A stretch of DNA of 64,000 nt, from assembly GCF_037392515.1 (NCBI RefSeq), contig NC_090291.1, positions 16,147,501 to 16,211,500 of the forward strand. The letters are read 5' to 3'. Positions 30,951 through 39,038 of this stretch are shown in pieces (position 1 is the first letter of the stretch; every line of letters begins with the position of its first letter). Origin of the DNA: Haliotis asinina. Its lineage: Eukaryota > Mollusca > Gastropoda > Lepetellida > Haliotidae. The position numbers and the translations under genes were made by a program. The notes below the pieces were generated by a model. That model did no database searches, was not told where the DNA came from, and worked only from the letters and a program-made list of their open reading frames with translations.

Positions 30951-31575
30951 TGGGGGAGACCCCCACACCCCCCGGGTGTACCCACAACTACCCACTGACC
31001 CACACTGCGCCATAGTGTGCGGGCAGACTGGCTGTGGGAAGACCGTTTTCGTGTTGGATATGTTGGAGGGTTACTACAAGGATGTGTTCGATAACATCGT
31101 TATCATGTGCCCTACTCTGAGCATGAACAAATCGTACGCGCGACCTTGGGTGATGACGGACCCGGACGTACACAAAATCAACCCTGGAACACGCCTGCAG
31201 GACTGGTTGAAAGCTCTTCACGAGAAATTTAAAGGGGAACCGACGCTGTTCATACTGGACGACTGCAGCGCTAATCGCGAGATAACAAAAAAGAGAGACA
31301 TGCTATCGTACCTGGCCTTCTCCAGCCGGCATGCAAATCACAGCGTCTGGGTGCTAACGCAGAAGTTCAACTCGGTGTTGAAAGACCTCAGGGAGCAGAC
31401 GCGATGGGTGGCCTTATTTCACTGCAAGGACAGGGATTCGTTCAAGGAGTGTTTGAGAGAGAACGATGTGATGAGCAAATTAGAACGGGAACGGGTGAAG
31501 AAACAGCTCGCTGAAACTAAACACGCTAAGCTCGTGCTCAAGACCGACCAACCAGTAGCATATAGAGTATGCTAA
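30922..31575 (+). CDS. ATP: Polinton A32-like DNA-packaging ATPase, 217 aa
   Basis: Member of the FtsK/HerA-type packaging ATPases of Polintons, virophages and large DNA viruses, which translocate the genome into the capsid. Walker A is G-Q-T-G-C-G-K-T at residues 34-41, Walker B is L-F-I-L-D-D-C near 108, and a sensor-like V-L-T-Q-K follows. The N-terminus overlaps the end of the capsid gene in another frame. Length fits the family. Confidence 0.9.
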   Translation: MGDSCKPSTSGGDPHTPRVYPQLPTDPHCAIVCGQTGCGKTVFVLDMLEGYYKDVFDNIVIMCPTLSMNKSYARPWVMTDPDVHKINPGTRLQDWLKALHEKFKGEPTLFILDDCSANREITKKRDMLSYLAFSSRHANHSVWVLTQKFNSVLKDLREQTRWVALFHCKDRDSFKECLRENDVMSKLERERVKKQLAETKHAKLVLKTDQPVAYRVC

Positions 31576-31640
31576 GCAAAGCTAAGCTAAAGCTAAGCTA
31601 AAGCTAAGCAAAAGCTAAGCAAAAGCTAAGCAAAGCTAAG
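31571..31640 (+). repeat. Short tandem array after the ATPase gene
   Basis: About eight copies of AAGCTAAGC-type units, spaced 9 to 12 bp, begin at the ATPase stop codon (the TAA lies inside the first unit) and fill the gap to the next gene. Confidence 0.85.
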
Positions 31641-31757
31641 CATATAGCTATGATATTTGAAGTATTTGTCGTGTGCAACTTAACCTTCATTTCTCTGTGT
31701 TTTGTCTGTATCGGGTATTATATAGTTAAAACTAAATCTTACTTGTTATATTATAAG

Positions 31758-32315
31758 ATGGAGTGTGAGGAATTGCTCGAACAGTTGGGGGTATCCCCCA
31801 CGCCGCCGGCAGGCCCCACTGATGATAAGCGAGAGAAACTGGTGGCGTTGGCTGTTGGCGGCAAAGCCAAACATTACTTTGGAGACTACACTCCGGATAA
31901 AATTCATAAAATGTCAGCCGAAGAAATCGATAAGCTGTACGCTAGATACGAGTCCCGGCTCGGAGCAGAAATGACAAAGACAATAGGATCGGCTATGACC
32001 CAGATATACACCGGTATTGTATCACACTTCCTTCCCATTCCACCAGAGCGCCGACTTTACCTGTGGGAGGACCTAGATAAAGACCCTTTTATCGAACACG
32101 CCGTGAGCTCTATCAGCTGCGGGCTGTACCACAAATATGGCATGTTGTTGGCCCCAGTGACGGCGGCGATTATCACGGCAAAACATTGTCAATTTGAGAG
32201 AAAAAATAATAATAATAGCATAGATGGATGCTGCACAGGAGGTACCCCCAACAGTGGAGGAGACCCCTTCAGTGAGGGAAGTGACCCCCACAGTAACCAG
32301 GCAGAAGAATCCTAA
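31758..32315 (+). CDS. Polinton protein, 185 aa, unknown function
   Basis: The preferred start is M-E-C-E-E-L-L-E-Q-L at 31758, directly after TTATATTATAAG, which resembles the element's other promoters. An in-frame Met at 31650 would add a hydrophobic 36-residue leader. A central segment is helical (K-M-S-A-E-E-I-D-K-L-Y-A-R-Y), and G-M-L-L-A-P-V-T-A-A-I-I-T-A may span a membrane. It contains the P-T-P-P-A-G-P-T cassette also found in the 32224 gene. Function unknown. Confidence 0.6.
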   Translation: MECEELLEQLGVSPTPPAGPTDDKREKLVALAVGGKAKHYFGDYTPDKIHKMSAEEIDKLYARYESRLGAEMTKTIGSAMTQIYTGIVSHFLPIPPERRLYLWEDLDKDPFIEHAVSSISCGLYHKYGMLLAPVTAAIITAKHCQFERKNNNNSIDGCCTGGTPNSGGDPFSEGSDPHSNQAEES

Positions 32316-32508
32316 GAGAGTAGCTGCCGGTAAAAAACGGTGGTGTAACCAACATAAAGTGACCAACCCAACCCGACTGTTGTTGGCTGTAGGTGTAACT
32401 GCTGCCGTGGTTATAACATGGTTATACGTGGGGGTACCCTCCCACAGTGAGGGAAACTCCCCCACGCCGCCGGCAGGCCCCACTGTCGACCCGCATATCA
32501 TGTTATAA
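32224..32508 (+). CDS. Small Polinton membrane protein, 94 aa
   Basis: An acidic and Thr/Pro-rich N-terminus is followed by a basic stretch (K-K-R-W-C-N-Q-H-K) and one strong membrane segment (L-L-L-A-V-G-V-T-A-A-V-V-I-T-W-L-Y-V). A C-terminal P-T-P-P-A-G-P-T cassette is encoded by 28 bases identical to 31794-31821. Overlaps the end of the upstream gene in another frame. Confidence 0.55.
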   Translation: MDAAQEVPPTVEETPSVREVTPTVTRQKNPKRVAAGKKRWCNQHKVTNPTRLLLAVGVTAAVVITWLYVGVPSHSEGNSPTPPAGPTVDPHIML

Positions 32509-32534
32509 TTTTAATATTTTATATCATATACATA

Positions 32535-32762
32535 ATGTCTGAGGGGAAAACGTTCGTCAACGACGCATACCACGCCACAGTGGTAGCCAGTCTAGCAGTA
32601 GGGTACGCTCGGTTGACTAAAATGGTGCTTAAACAACCAACTATCAAGCTAGATTTCAACCTGCAGGATATGGGTATGCTCATAATGAACCTTGGTATGG
32701 CGATGGCCACAAAAGACATCCTAGTAAAACAAGGAATAATACCTGATAATATAATGAAATAA
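32535..32762 (+). CDS. Small Polinton protein, 75 aa
   Basis: Starts M-S-E-G-K-T-F-V-N-D-A-Y-H after an AT-rich spacer. It is amphipathic, with N-L-Q-D-M-G-M-L-I-M-N-L-G-M-A-M as a short hydrophobic helix. It ends 8 bp before the next gene. I have an impression of relatives in other invertebrate Polintons but cannot name a function. Confidence 0.55.
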   Translation: MSEGKTFVNDAYHATVVASLAVGYARLTKMVLKQPTIKLDFNLQDMGMLIMNLGMAMATKDILVKQGIIPDNIMK

Positions 32763-32770
32763 ATATAGGG

Positions 32771-33196
32771 ATGGCCACGATAGCTATGATGGTCGGTGGG
32801 GCGTTAGTGAATGCCCTGGCATTTTCCGGGAGTAATTTCCTCTTCTCGAAACTACGAGATGATCACGCGGCTGAAATACAGGAAGAAAGGAAGCGACACG
32901 ATCTCGCTACTGAGAAATTACAAAGAGCACAGGACGAGTACGTTAAAAAACGCCTCCAGAGGATCGATTTTATTAACGAACAACTCAAGCGTGAAAACCA
33001 TGCCATTAAAACATTCAACGATGTCGATGAAGCAATGAAAGAATACTATCTACTAACTGGTAAACAATTGGAACCGCTCAATAAACCCACACTCGCTCAG
33101 TACTACACACCATCCAAGGGACAAATGAATCGTGAACTGGGCTTCATAGTGTTGGGTATAGCAGCTACTGCGTTGGTTGCGAAGCAATTAAATTAA
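32771..33196 (+). CDS. Polinton protein with two membrane segments and coiled coil, 141 aa
   Basis: M-A-T-I-A-M-M-V-G-G-A-L-V-N-A-L-A-F forms a hydrophobic N-terminus. A charged coiled coil follows (R-K-R-H-D-L-A-T-E-K-L-Q-R-A-Q-D-E-Y), and the C-terminus has a second hydrophobic helix (G-F-I-V-L-G-I-A-A-T-A-L-V-A). The pattern recurs in invertebrate Polintons from memory. Probably a virion membrane protein; function not known. Confidence 0.6.
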   Translation: MATIAMMVGGALVNALAFSGSNFLFSKLRDDHAAEIQEERKRHDLATEKLQRAQDEYVKKRLQRIDFINEQLKRENHAIKTFNDVDEAMKEYYLLTGKQLEPLNKPTLAQYYTPSKGQMNRELGFIVLGIAATALVAKQLN

Positions 33197-33215
33197 AATA
33201 CCTATATAAGTAAAC

Positions 33216-33482
33216 ATGAGACCCACTCCATACCGATGCGAATACATACTTATGGGGAAGACCGAGGCCTGTGGTAGGAAATGCAGGAATCAGGGGTTCT
33301 GTTGTTTCCATATGGGAAGTCCTAACTACACGTGTTCTGTGTGTGGTATCGGGGTTAAAGGACATTACTGTCTATGTAAAGCTCACGGAGCGAACGTAGT
33401 CAGACATCAACTCATCTACGAGAATAAAAAAGGCTATATAAAAGAACGTAGGCGACTGCTCAAGATAGACGCCAGTGCGTGA
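33216..33482 (+). CDS. Small Cys-rich zinc-binding protein of the Polinton, 88 aa
   Basis: Eleven cysteines and several histidines are arranged in short pairs (C-E-Y..A-C-G-R-K-C, C-C-F-H, C-S-V-C, H-Y-C-L-C-K-A-H), which suggests two or three zinc sites. It lies directly upstream of the polymerase gene. Possible nucleic-acid-binding role; no family recognised. Confidence 0.6.
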   Translation: MRPTPYRCEYILMGKTEACGRKCRNQGFCCFHMGSPNYTCSVCGIGVKGHYCLCKAHGANVVRHQLIYENKKGYIKERRRLLKIDASA

Positions 33483-33542
33483 AAAGGTTACCTCCCTTTA
33501 CTGTGAAGCAATTAGACATTGGTTCTCTTAGGTGTAAACACG

Positions 33543-36500
33543 ATGTCTACTGTACGCGAGCTGAAGAGGGTCGCAAAACAGAGAGGTGTGATCGGGTATT
33601 CTCGAATGCGGAAGTCAGCATTGTTGAGATTACTAGGTTTAGAAGCCCCTCCTACAGTAAAACAATTAAAAGCTCAAGCAAAACAGCTTGGATACACGGG
33701 TTATTCAAACCTGGGGAGAGCCGGGTTAACCGCATTGTTATCACATGCCCCCGTAGCACGTTCCACTGTAAAACAACTGAAAGCCGAGGCACACGATTTG
33801 GGTTTAGGCGGGTATTCCCGTATGAGAAAACCACAGCTTGTAGAATTATTACGACAGAATAGAGCTATTGACCTACAGTTCGTGCGCACTGAGCGCACTG
33901 TGGGCAACTATTTGAGAGGTTGGCGCATGCACGTTGATAGAAACATAGACATTGCAGATATCAAGCCTCTGATAGCTGATAAGGTCAACCAGGAACTAAA
34001 TAACCTAGGAAGTATCAAGTTTCAGATCACAGTGAAAATGTCGCTCGATAAGCAGGTTGGGGGCCCCACAGGGGCCACTGAGTATGTTCAGCCTTACTTC
34101 CGAGGTCAACAAGAGGTCGCCACACATACAGAGACCATTGATACATCAATCGATACCAGTTTTCAGCAGATACGAGAATACCTAGAACGCTACACACACT
34201 TGGGGTCCGGGTGGGTTGTAGATAAAATCGATAATGTCTATCTAGACATAGCCAACTACGTGCCGTTCAGAGGCGGGTCATACCTAGCCTTGCCTCCCTA
34301 CTATAGGAACAAACATGCTATAGTAAACGTTAAGAATAGAGGAAACGATTGCCTGAGGTTAGCTATCAGGTCAGCCTTATTTCCAGCTGGCACTCATTCA
34401 GATAGGCTTTCTAGCTATCCCCAAGATGATGGGCTCAACTGGGATGGTATAGATGAACCCAACCCCATATCCCAGATCACTAAAATAGAAAAACAGAATA
34501 ATCTGGCTATAAATGTCTTTGGGCACGAAGGTAACACAACAATAGTACACAGGGTCAGCCCGGTGAAGGATCGCCAAGTTATCAATATATTCATGATCCA
34601 GCGAGGTGACAAGTATCACTACACATGGATAAAACACTTTAGCAGGCTGTTGTATGACCAATCAGCATACAAAGGAAAGACCCACTTCTGTGAACGATGT
34701 CTACATGGCTTCACCCGAGCTGATTTATTAGAATCCCACCGGGATGATTGTCAAGGTGTGGGACAGACGGCCATACGAGTCGACATGCCTAAGGAAGGTG
34801 ACAATATCCTAAAATTCAATAACCACAAGAACCAAATGTCTGTGCCTTATATTATATATGTCGACTTCGAAGCCTTAGTTGTGGGGGATACCCCCAGTGG
34901 TGCCGCCGGCGAGGCTCCCTTCACCCACAAAACACAAGAGCATAAAGCCTGTTCGTTTGGATACATTGTCGTCCGTTGTGACGGGGAAACGAAAGCTCCG
35001 GTAGTGTATAGGGGGCCTGACGCGGCTGAAAGGTTTCTAAAGTGTTTGCAGGAGGAAGAAAAAATTATTAGGAATGCATTGTATAAAATCGCTCCCATGC
35101 GTCTGACCCGAGTCGACAGGCTAGCCCACGCTAGTAGCACTAACTGTCACGTGTGTGAATCACCACTTAACGGTGATTCGGTGAGAGATCACTGTCACAT
35201 AACTGGTAAGTATAGAGGCGCCGCTCACAACGCGTGCAACCTCAAGCTTAAAATCAACCCTAAGACAATAAACATCCCCGTTGTCTTTCACAACTTGAGA
35301 GGGTACGACTCACACTTGATCATGCAGGCCATCGCGAAAATCGATGGTAATATAACGTGCATCCCCAACAACATGGAGAGATACATCTCCTTCAGCTTAA
35401 ACGGACTTAGGTTCATTGACTCGTTTCAGTTCCTCCTGTCGTCACTCGACAGTCTGGTCAAGGCCAACAATACCTTCCCTATCACCGATCGATACACAGA
35501 CGCCGAGACTAGACCCCTGCTTATGAGGAAGGGTGTGTACCCCTATGAGTACATGGATAGTTGGGCTAAGTTCACCGAGACCAGACTACCCCCTATTGAC
35601 TGCTTTTATAGCAAGCTGAATGAGGCGTCCGTCTCACGAGATGATTACTCGCACGCGACTAACGTATGGAATAAACTGGGTTGTAAGAACCTGGGTGATT
35701 ATCACGACCTGTACTTGAGGACAGATGTACTGCTGTTAGCCGACGTGTTTGAAACGTTTAGGCGGACATGTTTCAAGCAGTATAAACTCGACCCCGCATG
35801 GTATTACACCAGCCCAGGTCTGTCGTGGGACGCCTTTCTTAAAAAGACCGGAGTTAATTTGGAATTGCTCACAGATTACGACATGCACCTATTCATTGAG
35901 AAAGGTTTGCGAGGTGGGATTTCCATGGCATCCAAACGATACGCGAAAGCAAATAATCAATACGTGAAAGGTTACGATCCTAACAAACCAACCAATCACA
36001 TTCTCTACCTCGACGCAAACAACCTGTACGGCTGGGCCATGAGTCAGTATCTACCTACAGGGGGATTCGAATGGGTACCCCACGTTGATGTTATGGGGGT
36101 TGCACCAGATTCGAACAAAGGTTATATCCTCGAGGTTGACTTAGAGTATCCCAAGGAATTACACACATCGCACAACAGCTACCCCCTGGCCCCCGAACGT
36201 ATGAGGGTTAACCCAGACTGGATGTCTGAGTACCAACATAACTTGTCAGGTGGGCGTGTGACAGACGTTGAAAAACTCGTGCCTAACTTAATGAATAAGA
36301 CCAAGTACATCGTTCACTATCGCAACCTACAGCTGTACCTGTCGTTGGGTATGAGGCTGACCAAAATACACAGGGTGCTCATGTTCGACCAGAGTCCATG
36401 GATGGAGCCCTACATCAGAATGAACACAGACCTACGAAAAAAAGCCACCAGTGATTTTGAGAAAAATCTCTACAAGCTCATGAACAACTCGGTGTTTGGT

Positions 36501-37250
36501 AAGACTATGGAGAACCTGAGGAAACGCGTGACCGTGAAGCTGGTTCGGTCGAGTGAGGAAGACAAGCTCAGGAGATTGATAGCCAGTCCTGCATTCAACC
36601 GTAGTAAGATATTCACAGACAACCTGGTTGCCCTACACATGAAGAAAAGCCACATAAAATTCAACCGGCCTGTTTACGTGGGGATGAGCATCCTCGATTT
36701 ATCCAAACACCTGATGTACGACTTTTACTACAACGAGCTCAAGAAACAGTACGGCGACAGGTGTGAAGTGCTGTACACTGACACGGATTCCCTGCTGATG
36801 GAGATTCGAACCGAGGACGTGTACGAGGACATGAAAAAACACCTCGATTTATACGACACCAGCGACTACCCTAAGACCCATGCCATACATAGTACGGTAA
36901 ATAAAAAGGTCCTAGGTAAGATGAAGGACGAGTGTGCTGGCACGCCCATAGCCGAGTATATAGGTTTGAGACCTAAGATGTACTCCATACTGAAAGCCGA
37001 CAATAGTGAGATCCGGAAGGCTAAGGGGGTTAAGAAGTATGTGGTGAAACAACACATCAAACACGCCAGATTCAAGGAAGCCCTGTTCAAGACCCGTACC
37101 TTTAGACATAAAATGAACACACTTAGAAGTGATGGACATAAGATATACGGACTGACTATAAACAAGACGTCCCTGTCGCCTATGGACACGAAACGTTGGA
37201 TAGCTATTGATGGGATAAACACATACGCGTATGGACATGAAAAAATTTGA
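33543..37250 (+). CDS. POLB: Polinton protein-primed DNA polymerase B, 1235 aa
   Basis: Start chosen at the ATG at 33543. Residues 1-105 hold three helical repeats of the type T-V-K-Q-L-K-A-x-A-K..G-Y-S-x-M-R-K-x-x-L-x-x-L-L, like SAP or Rho-N modules. The exonuclease shows Y-V-D-F-E-A (about 438), R-G-Y-D-S-H-L-I (about 586) and a Y-L-R-T-D-V-L-L-L-A-D region (Exo III). Between them, C-H-V-C..D-H-C-H-I-T-G..H-N-A-C-N forms an endonuclease-VII-like zinc cluster. Polymerase motifs are D-A-N-N-L-Y-G-W (A, about 824), N-N-S-V-F-G (B, about 980) and Y-T-D-T-D-S-L (C, about 1078). It would copy the element from a protein primer. Its end overlaps the integrase start by 20 bp. Confidence 0.95.
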   Translation: MSTVRELKRVAKQRGVIGYSRMRKSALLRLLGLEAPPTVKQLKAQAKQLGYTGYSNLGRAGLTALLSHAPVARSTVKQLKAEAHDLGLGGYSRMRKPQLVELLRQNRAIDLQFVRTERTVGNYLRGWRMHVDRNIDIADIKPLIADKVNQELNNLGSIKFQITVKMSLDKQVGGPTGATEYVQPYFRGQQEVATHTETIDTSIDTSFQQIREYLERYTHLGSGWVVDKIDNVYLDIANYVPFRGGSYLALPPYYRNKHAIVNVKNRGNDCLRLAIRSALFPAGTHSDRLSSYPQDDGLNWDGIDEPNPISQITKIEKQNNLAINVFGHEGNTTIVHRVSPVKDRQVINIFMIQRGDKYHYTWIKHFSRLLYDQSAYKGKTHFCERCLHGFTRADLLESHRDDCQGVGQTAIRVDMPKEGDNILKFNNHKNQMSVPYIIYVDFEALVVGDTPSGAAGEAPFTHKTQEHKACSFGYIVVRCDGETKAPVVYRGPDAAERFLKCLQEEEKIIRNALYKIAPMRLTRVDRLAHASSTNCHVCESPLNGDSVRDHCHITGKYRGAAHNACNLKLKINPKTINIPVVFHNLRGYDSHLIMQAIAKIDGNITCIPNNMERYISFSLNGLRFIDSFQFLLSSLDSLVKANNTFPITDRYTDAETRPLLMRKGVYPYEYMDSWAKFTETRLPPIDCFYSKLNEASVSRDDYSHATNVWNKLGCKNLGDYHDLYLRTDVLLLADVFETFRRTCFKQYKLDPAWYYTSPGLSWDAFLKKTGVNLELLTDYDMHLFIEKGLRGGISMASKRYAKANNQYVKGYDPNKPTNHILYLDANNLYGWAMSQYLPTGGFEWVPHVDVMGVAPDSNKGYILEVDLEYPKELHTSHNSYPLAPERMRVNPDWMSEYQHNLSGGRVTDVEKLVPNLMNKTKYIVHYRNLQLYLSLGMRLTKIHRVLMFDQSPWMEPYIRMNTDLRKKATSDFEKNLYKLMNNSVFGKTMENLRKRVTVKLVRSSEEDKLRRLIASPAFNRSKIFTDNLVALHMKKSHIKFNRPVYVGMSILDLSKHLMYDFYYNELKKQYGDRCEVLYTDTDSLLMEIRTEDVYEDMKKHLDLYDTSDYPKTHAIHSTVNKKVLGKMKDECAGTPIAEYIGLRPKMYSILKADNSEIRKAKGVKKYVVKQHIKHARFKEALFKTRTFRHKMNTLRSDGHKIYGLTINKTSLSPMDTKRWIAIDGINTYAYGHEKI

Positions 37251-38199
37251 GGCTATTTACTACAGCCCGCGTGGGTACTGGAAAGGAGCTAGCGCAGTAG
37301 ATAAGCTAGCTAAAATAGCGCGAGTACCCCCGGAGGAAGCCAAAGCGTGGCTTGAAAAACAAGCCCTGTGGCAGATCTATTTGCCGGCACCACGCTACGT
37401 GCCTAGAAGGAGGTTCGGTATTAACATACCTAATAGCGTTCACCAGGCAGACCTACTGTTCCTACCCCACGACAAGAGGTACAAGTATGCCTTAACCGTA
37501 GTGGACGTAGCCAGTCGTTACAAGGAAGCCGATCCCTTGACCATGAAAGATTCGGCCCAGGTAGCCAGAGGATTCGAACGTATATACAAACGCAGTCCGC
37601 TGACGTGGCCAACAGAGCTGCAAGTTGACCCCGGACGGGAGTTCATGGGTGCCGTGTCACAACTGCTAGCCAAACACGATACAAAGGTCAGGCGTGGCAC
37701 GGCCGGAGCCCATCGCAGCCAAGCCATAGTTGAGAGATTTAATAGGACTTTGGCTGAGCGCTTGTTCGGCTATCAGTATGCTAGGGAGATGGCCACCCCT
37801 GGAAAACGATCGACTGAATGGGTCACGAGGTTACCCAAGGTGGTGTCGGCAATCAACCATGAAGTCACCCGTCTCACCGGTAAGAAACCGGCAGACGCTA
37901 TCAAACTAAAATCAATAGTTGCAGAGTCGGCCGCTCCATTGCGTGGGAAGGAGAAACAGATACCAGATAGGGCCCTAGTGAGGTATCTATACCAGCCGGG
38001 GGAACACGAGGGCGATAGCCGTAAGCGAGCCACCGATCCTATATGGTCAGTCAAAACTTACAACATAGATAAAGTGGATATAAAAGCCGACGAACCTAAC
38101 TTATACTACTTGAGGGGTGGGCCGGGTAGGGGTTTTGTAAGAGAAGAATTATTGATCGTACCGTACGGCACAGTGTTACCTCCAACCAATACACGGTAA
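37231..38199 (+). CDS. INT: Polinton RVE-family integrase, 322 aa
   Basis: Inserts the element's ends into host DNA. The catalytic triad is visible as D74 (H-Q-A-D-L-L), D133 (Q-V-D-P-G) and E168 (I-V-E-R-F-N), with the spacing of retroviral-type integrases. A basic, aromatic C-terminal part follows (W-S-V-K-T-Y-N-I-D-K-V), resembling the chromo-like tail of this group. The last 74 codons lie inside the right terminal repeat, so the left repeat holds a second copy of them. The start at 37231 overlaps the polymerase gene. Confidence 0.95.
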   Translation: MDMKKFEAIYYSPRGYWKGASAVDKLAKIARVPPEEAKAWLEKQALWQIYLPAPRYVPRRRFGINIPNSVHQADLLFLPHDKRYKYALTVVDVASRYKEADPLTMKDSAQVARGFERIYKRSPLTWPTELQVDPGREFMGAVSQLLAKHDTKVRRGTAGAHRSQAIVERFNRTLAERLFGYQYAREMATPGKRSTEWVTRLPKVVSAINHEVTRLTGKKPADAIKLKSIVAESAAPLRGKEKQIPDRALVRYLYQPGEHEGDSRKRATDPIWSVKTYNIDKVDIKADEPNLYYLRGGPGRGFVREELLIVPYGTVLPPTNTR

Positions 38200-38342
38200 A
38201 CTGTTTCATAGACACCCAACCTTTCTGTAGTAGGGGTAATAGTAGCAAGATCTAAGGTCCCAACCAAAGCCTTATTTACTAAATACGGCTTTGTAGAGAC
38301 ATTTCTTGAAAGTGGTCCAGAACCCCTATTCCCTATACTACT
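37977..38342. repeat. Right terminal inverted repeat of the Polinton
   Basis: 366 bp, matching the left repeat in reverse with about 4 differences. It holds the integrase C-terminus and stop codon (to 38199) and about 140 bp of non-coding end sequence. Confidence 0.95.
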
Positions 38343-38469
38343 GTTACTATGTTCTGTAATCTGATTGGTTGAAAAACATGATTAAATGGTATTAGATTCC
38401 CGGAAACTGAAAGACTATTCACCGCGTATTGACACGTAAACAATTGTTTTGTTGTGTCATCAACAGTGG

Positions 38470-38515
38470 TGACGTCATTCAAATCATATTGTGACGTAAA
38501 GTTAGAATGACGTCA
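38470..38515. promoter_or_regulatory. Cluster of CRE-like sites
   Basis: TGACGTCA occurs at 38470-38477 and 38508-38515, with a half-type GTGACGTA at 38491-38498 between them. Full CREs are palindromic CREB/ATF sites. The cluster sits between the Polinton and the ACD 3' end with no gene start in view, so it may belong to a decayed element or an unannotated promoter. Confidence 0.4.
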
Positions 38516-38739
38516 CAAATGAGCAGCTCCAGATGCTACCATGAGAACCAGCTGAAACGGCCAGCTGATGACACTTCACTGCTGTGTCCGTATTCGATGT
38601 AAACGAGTGCAGATACTAAAACCCCTTTGGTTTACTTTTGTGTTTACAATGTCGATAAATATCACGTGTTGGCCAATTTCCGGTGTTATCGCCTAAATGA
38701 AATAGCAGATGTACCATCATGAACATTGGACCAGCTCAT

Positions 38740-38880
38740 CCTTGAATTTATTCCAGAAATATCACATCAAAGTACACTACACCTTCACAATTTGTACCCA
38801 TGTGTGGAATCAAACCCAGGTCTTCGGTGTGACAAGCAGATGCTTCAACCATTACACTACTCTATTGCCCCTCCTAACAA
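38740..38880 (-). repeat. Family B SINE copy, diverged
   Basis: ATTCCAGAAATATCACATCA through CATGTGTGGAATCAAACCCA and CAACCATTACACTACTC reads in reverse as the body and tRNA-like head of family B. An AATAAA on the minus strand (38747-38752) inside it could serve the ACD transcript. Confidence 0.55.
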
Positions 38881-39038
38881 AGACTCTTTAACTGACCAAT
38901 CTGGTTAAAGGTTAACAAAAAGCCAAATATCAAATTTTCTACATTAAGCTAAGTTTTCAGACTTCCTCTAGGAGCCAAATCACTCATTGAAAACTTCTCA
39001 ACATGCATTTGTCCACTATGCCATCGATTTGTCAAAGT

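Larger units (their letters stand above)
24011..38342. mobile_element. Polinton (Maverick), 14.3 kb, looks whole
   Basis: Bounded by 366-bp terminal inverted repeats beginning AGTAGTATAGGG and directly flanked by GTTAC on each side (24006-24010 and 38343-38347). Polintons usually leave 6 bp, so one base is unaccounted for. It contains the family's defining set: protein-primed polymerase B, RVE integrase, A32-like ATPase and jelly-roll capsid candidates, plus small genes. The adenain-like protease of many relatives was not recognised. Gene order is minus (24414-27321), plus (27351-28523), minus (28501-29661), plus (29694-38199). All main frames are open and no clear break was seen. With about 4 mismatches in 366 bp between the ends, insertion looks recent unless the ends are kept alike by conversion. 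The host site lies between the CNBD and ACD genes, in no exon. Confidence 0.95.

Noticed and set aside
33479-33862. 127-codon plus-strand frame overlapping the polymerase start
   Set aside because: It lies in another frame over the polymerase repeats and has no motif of its own.
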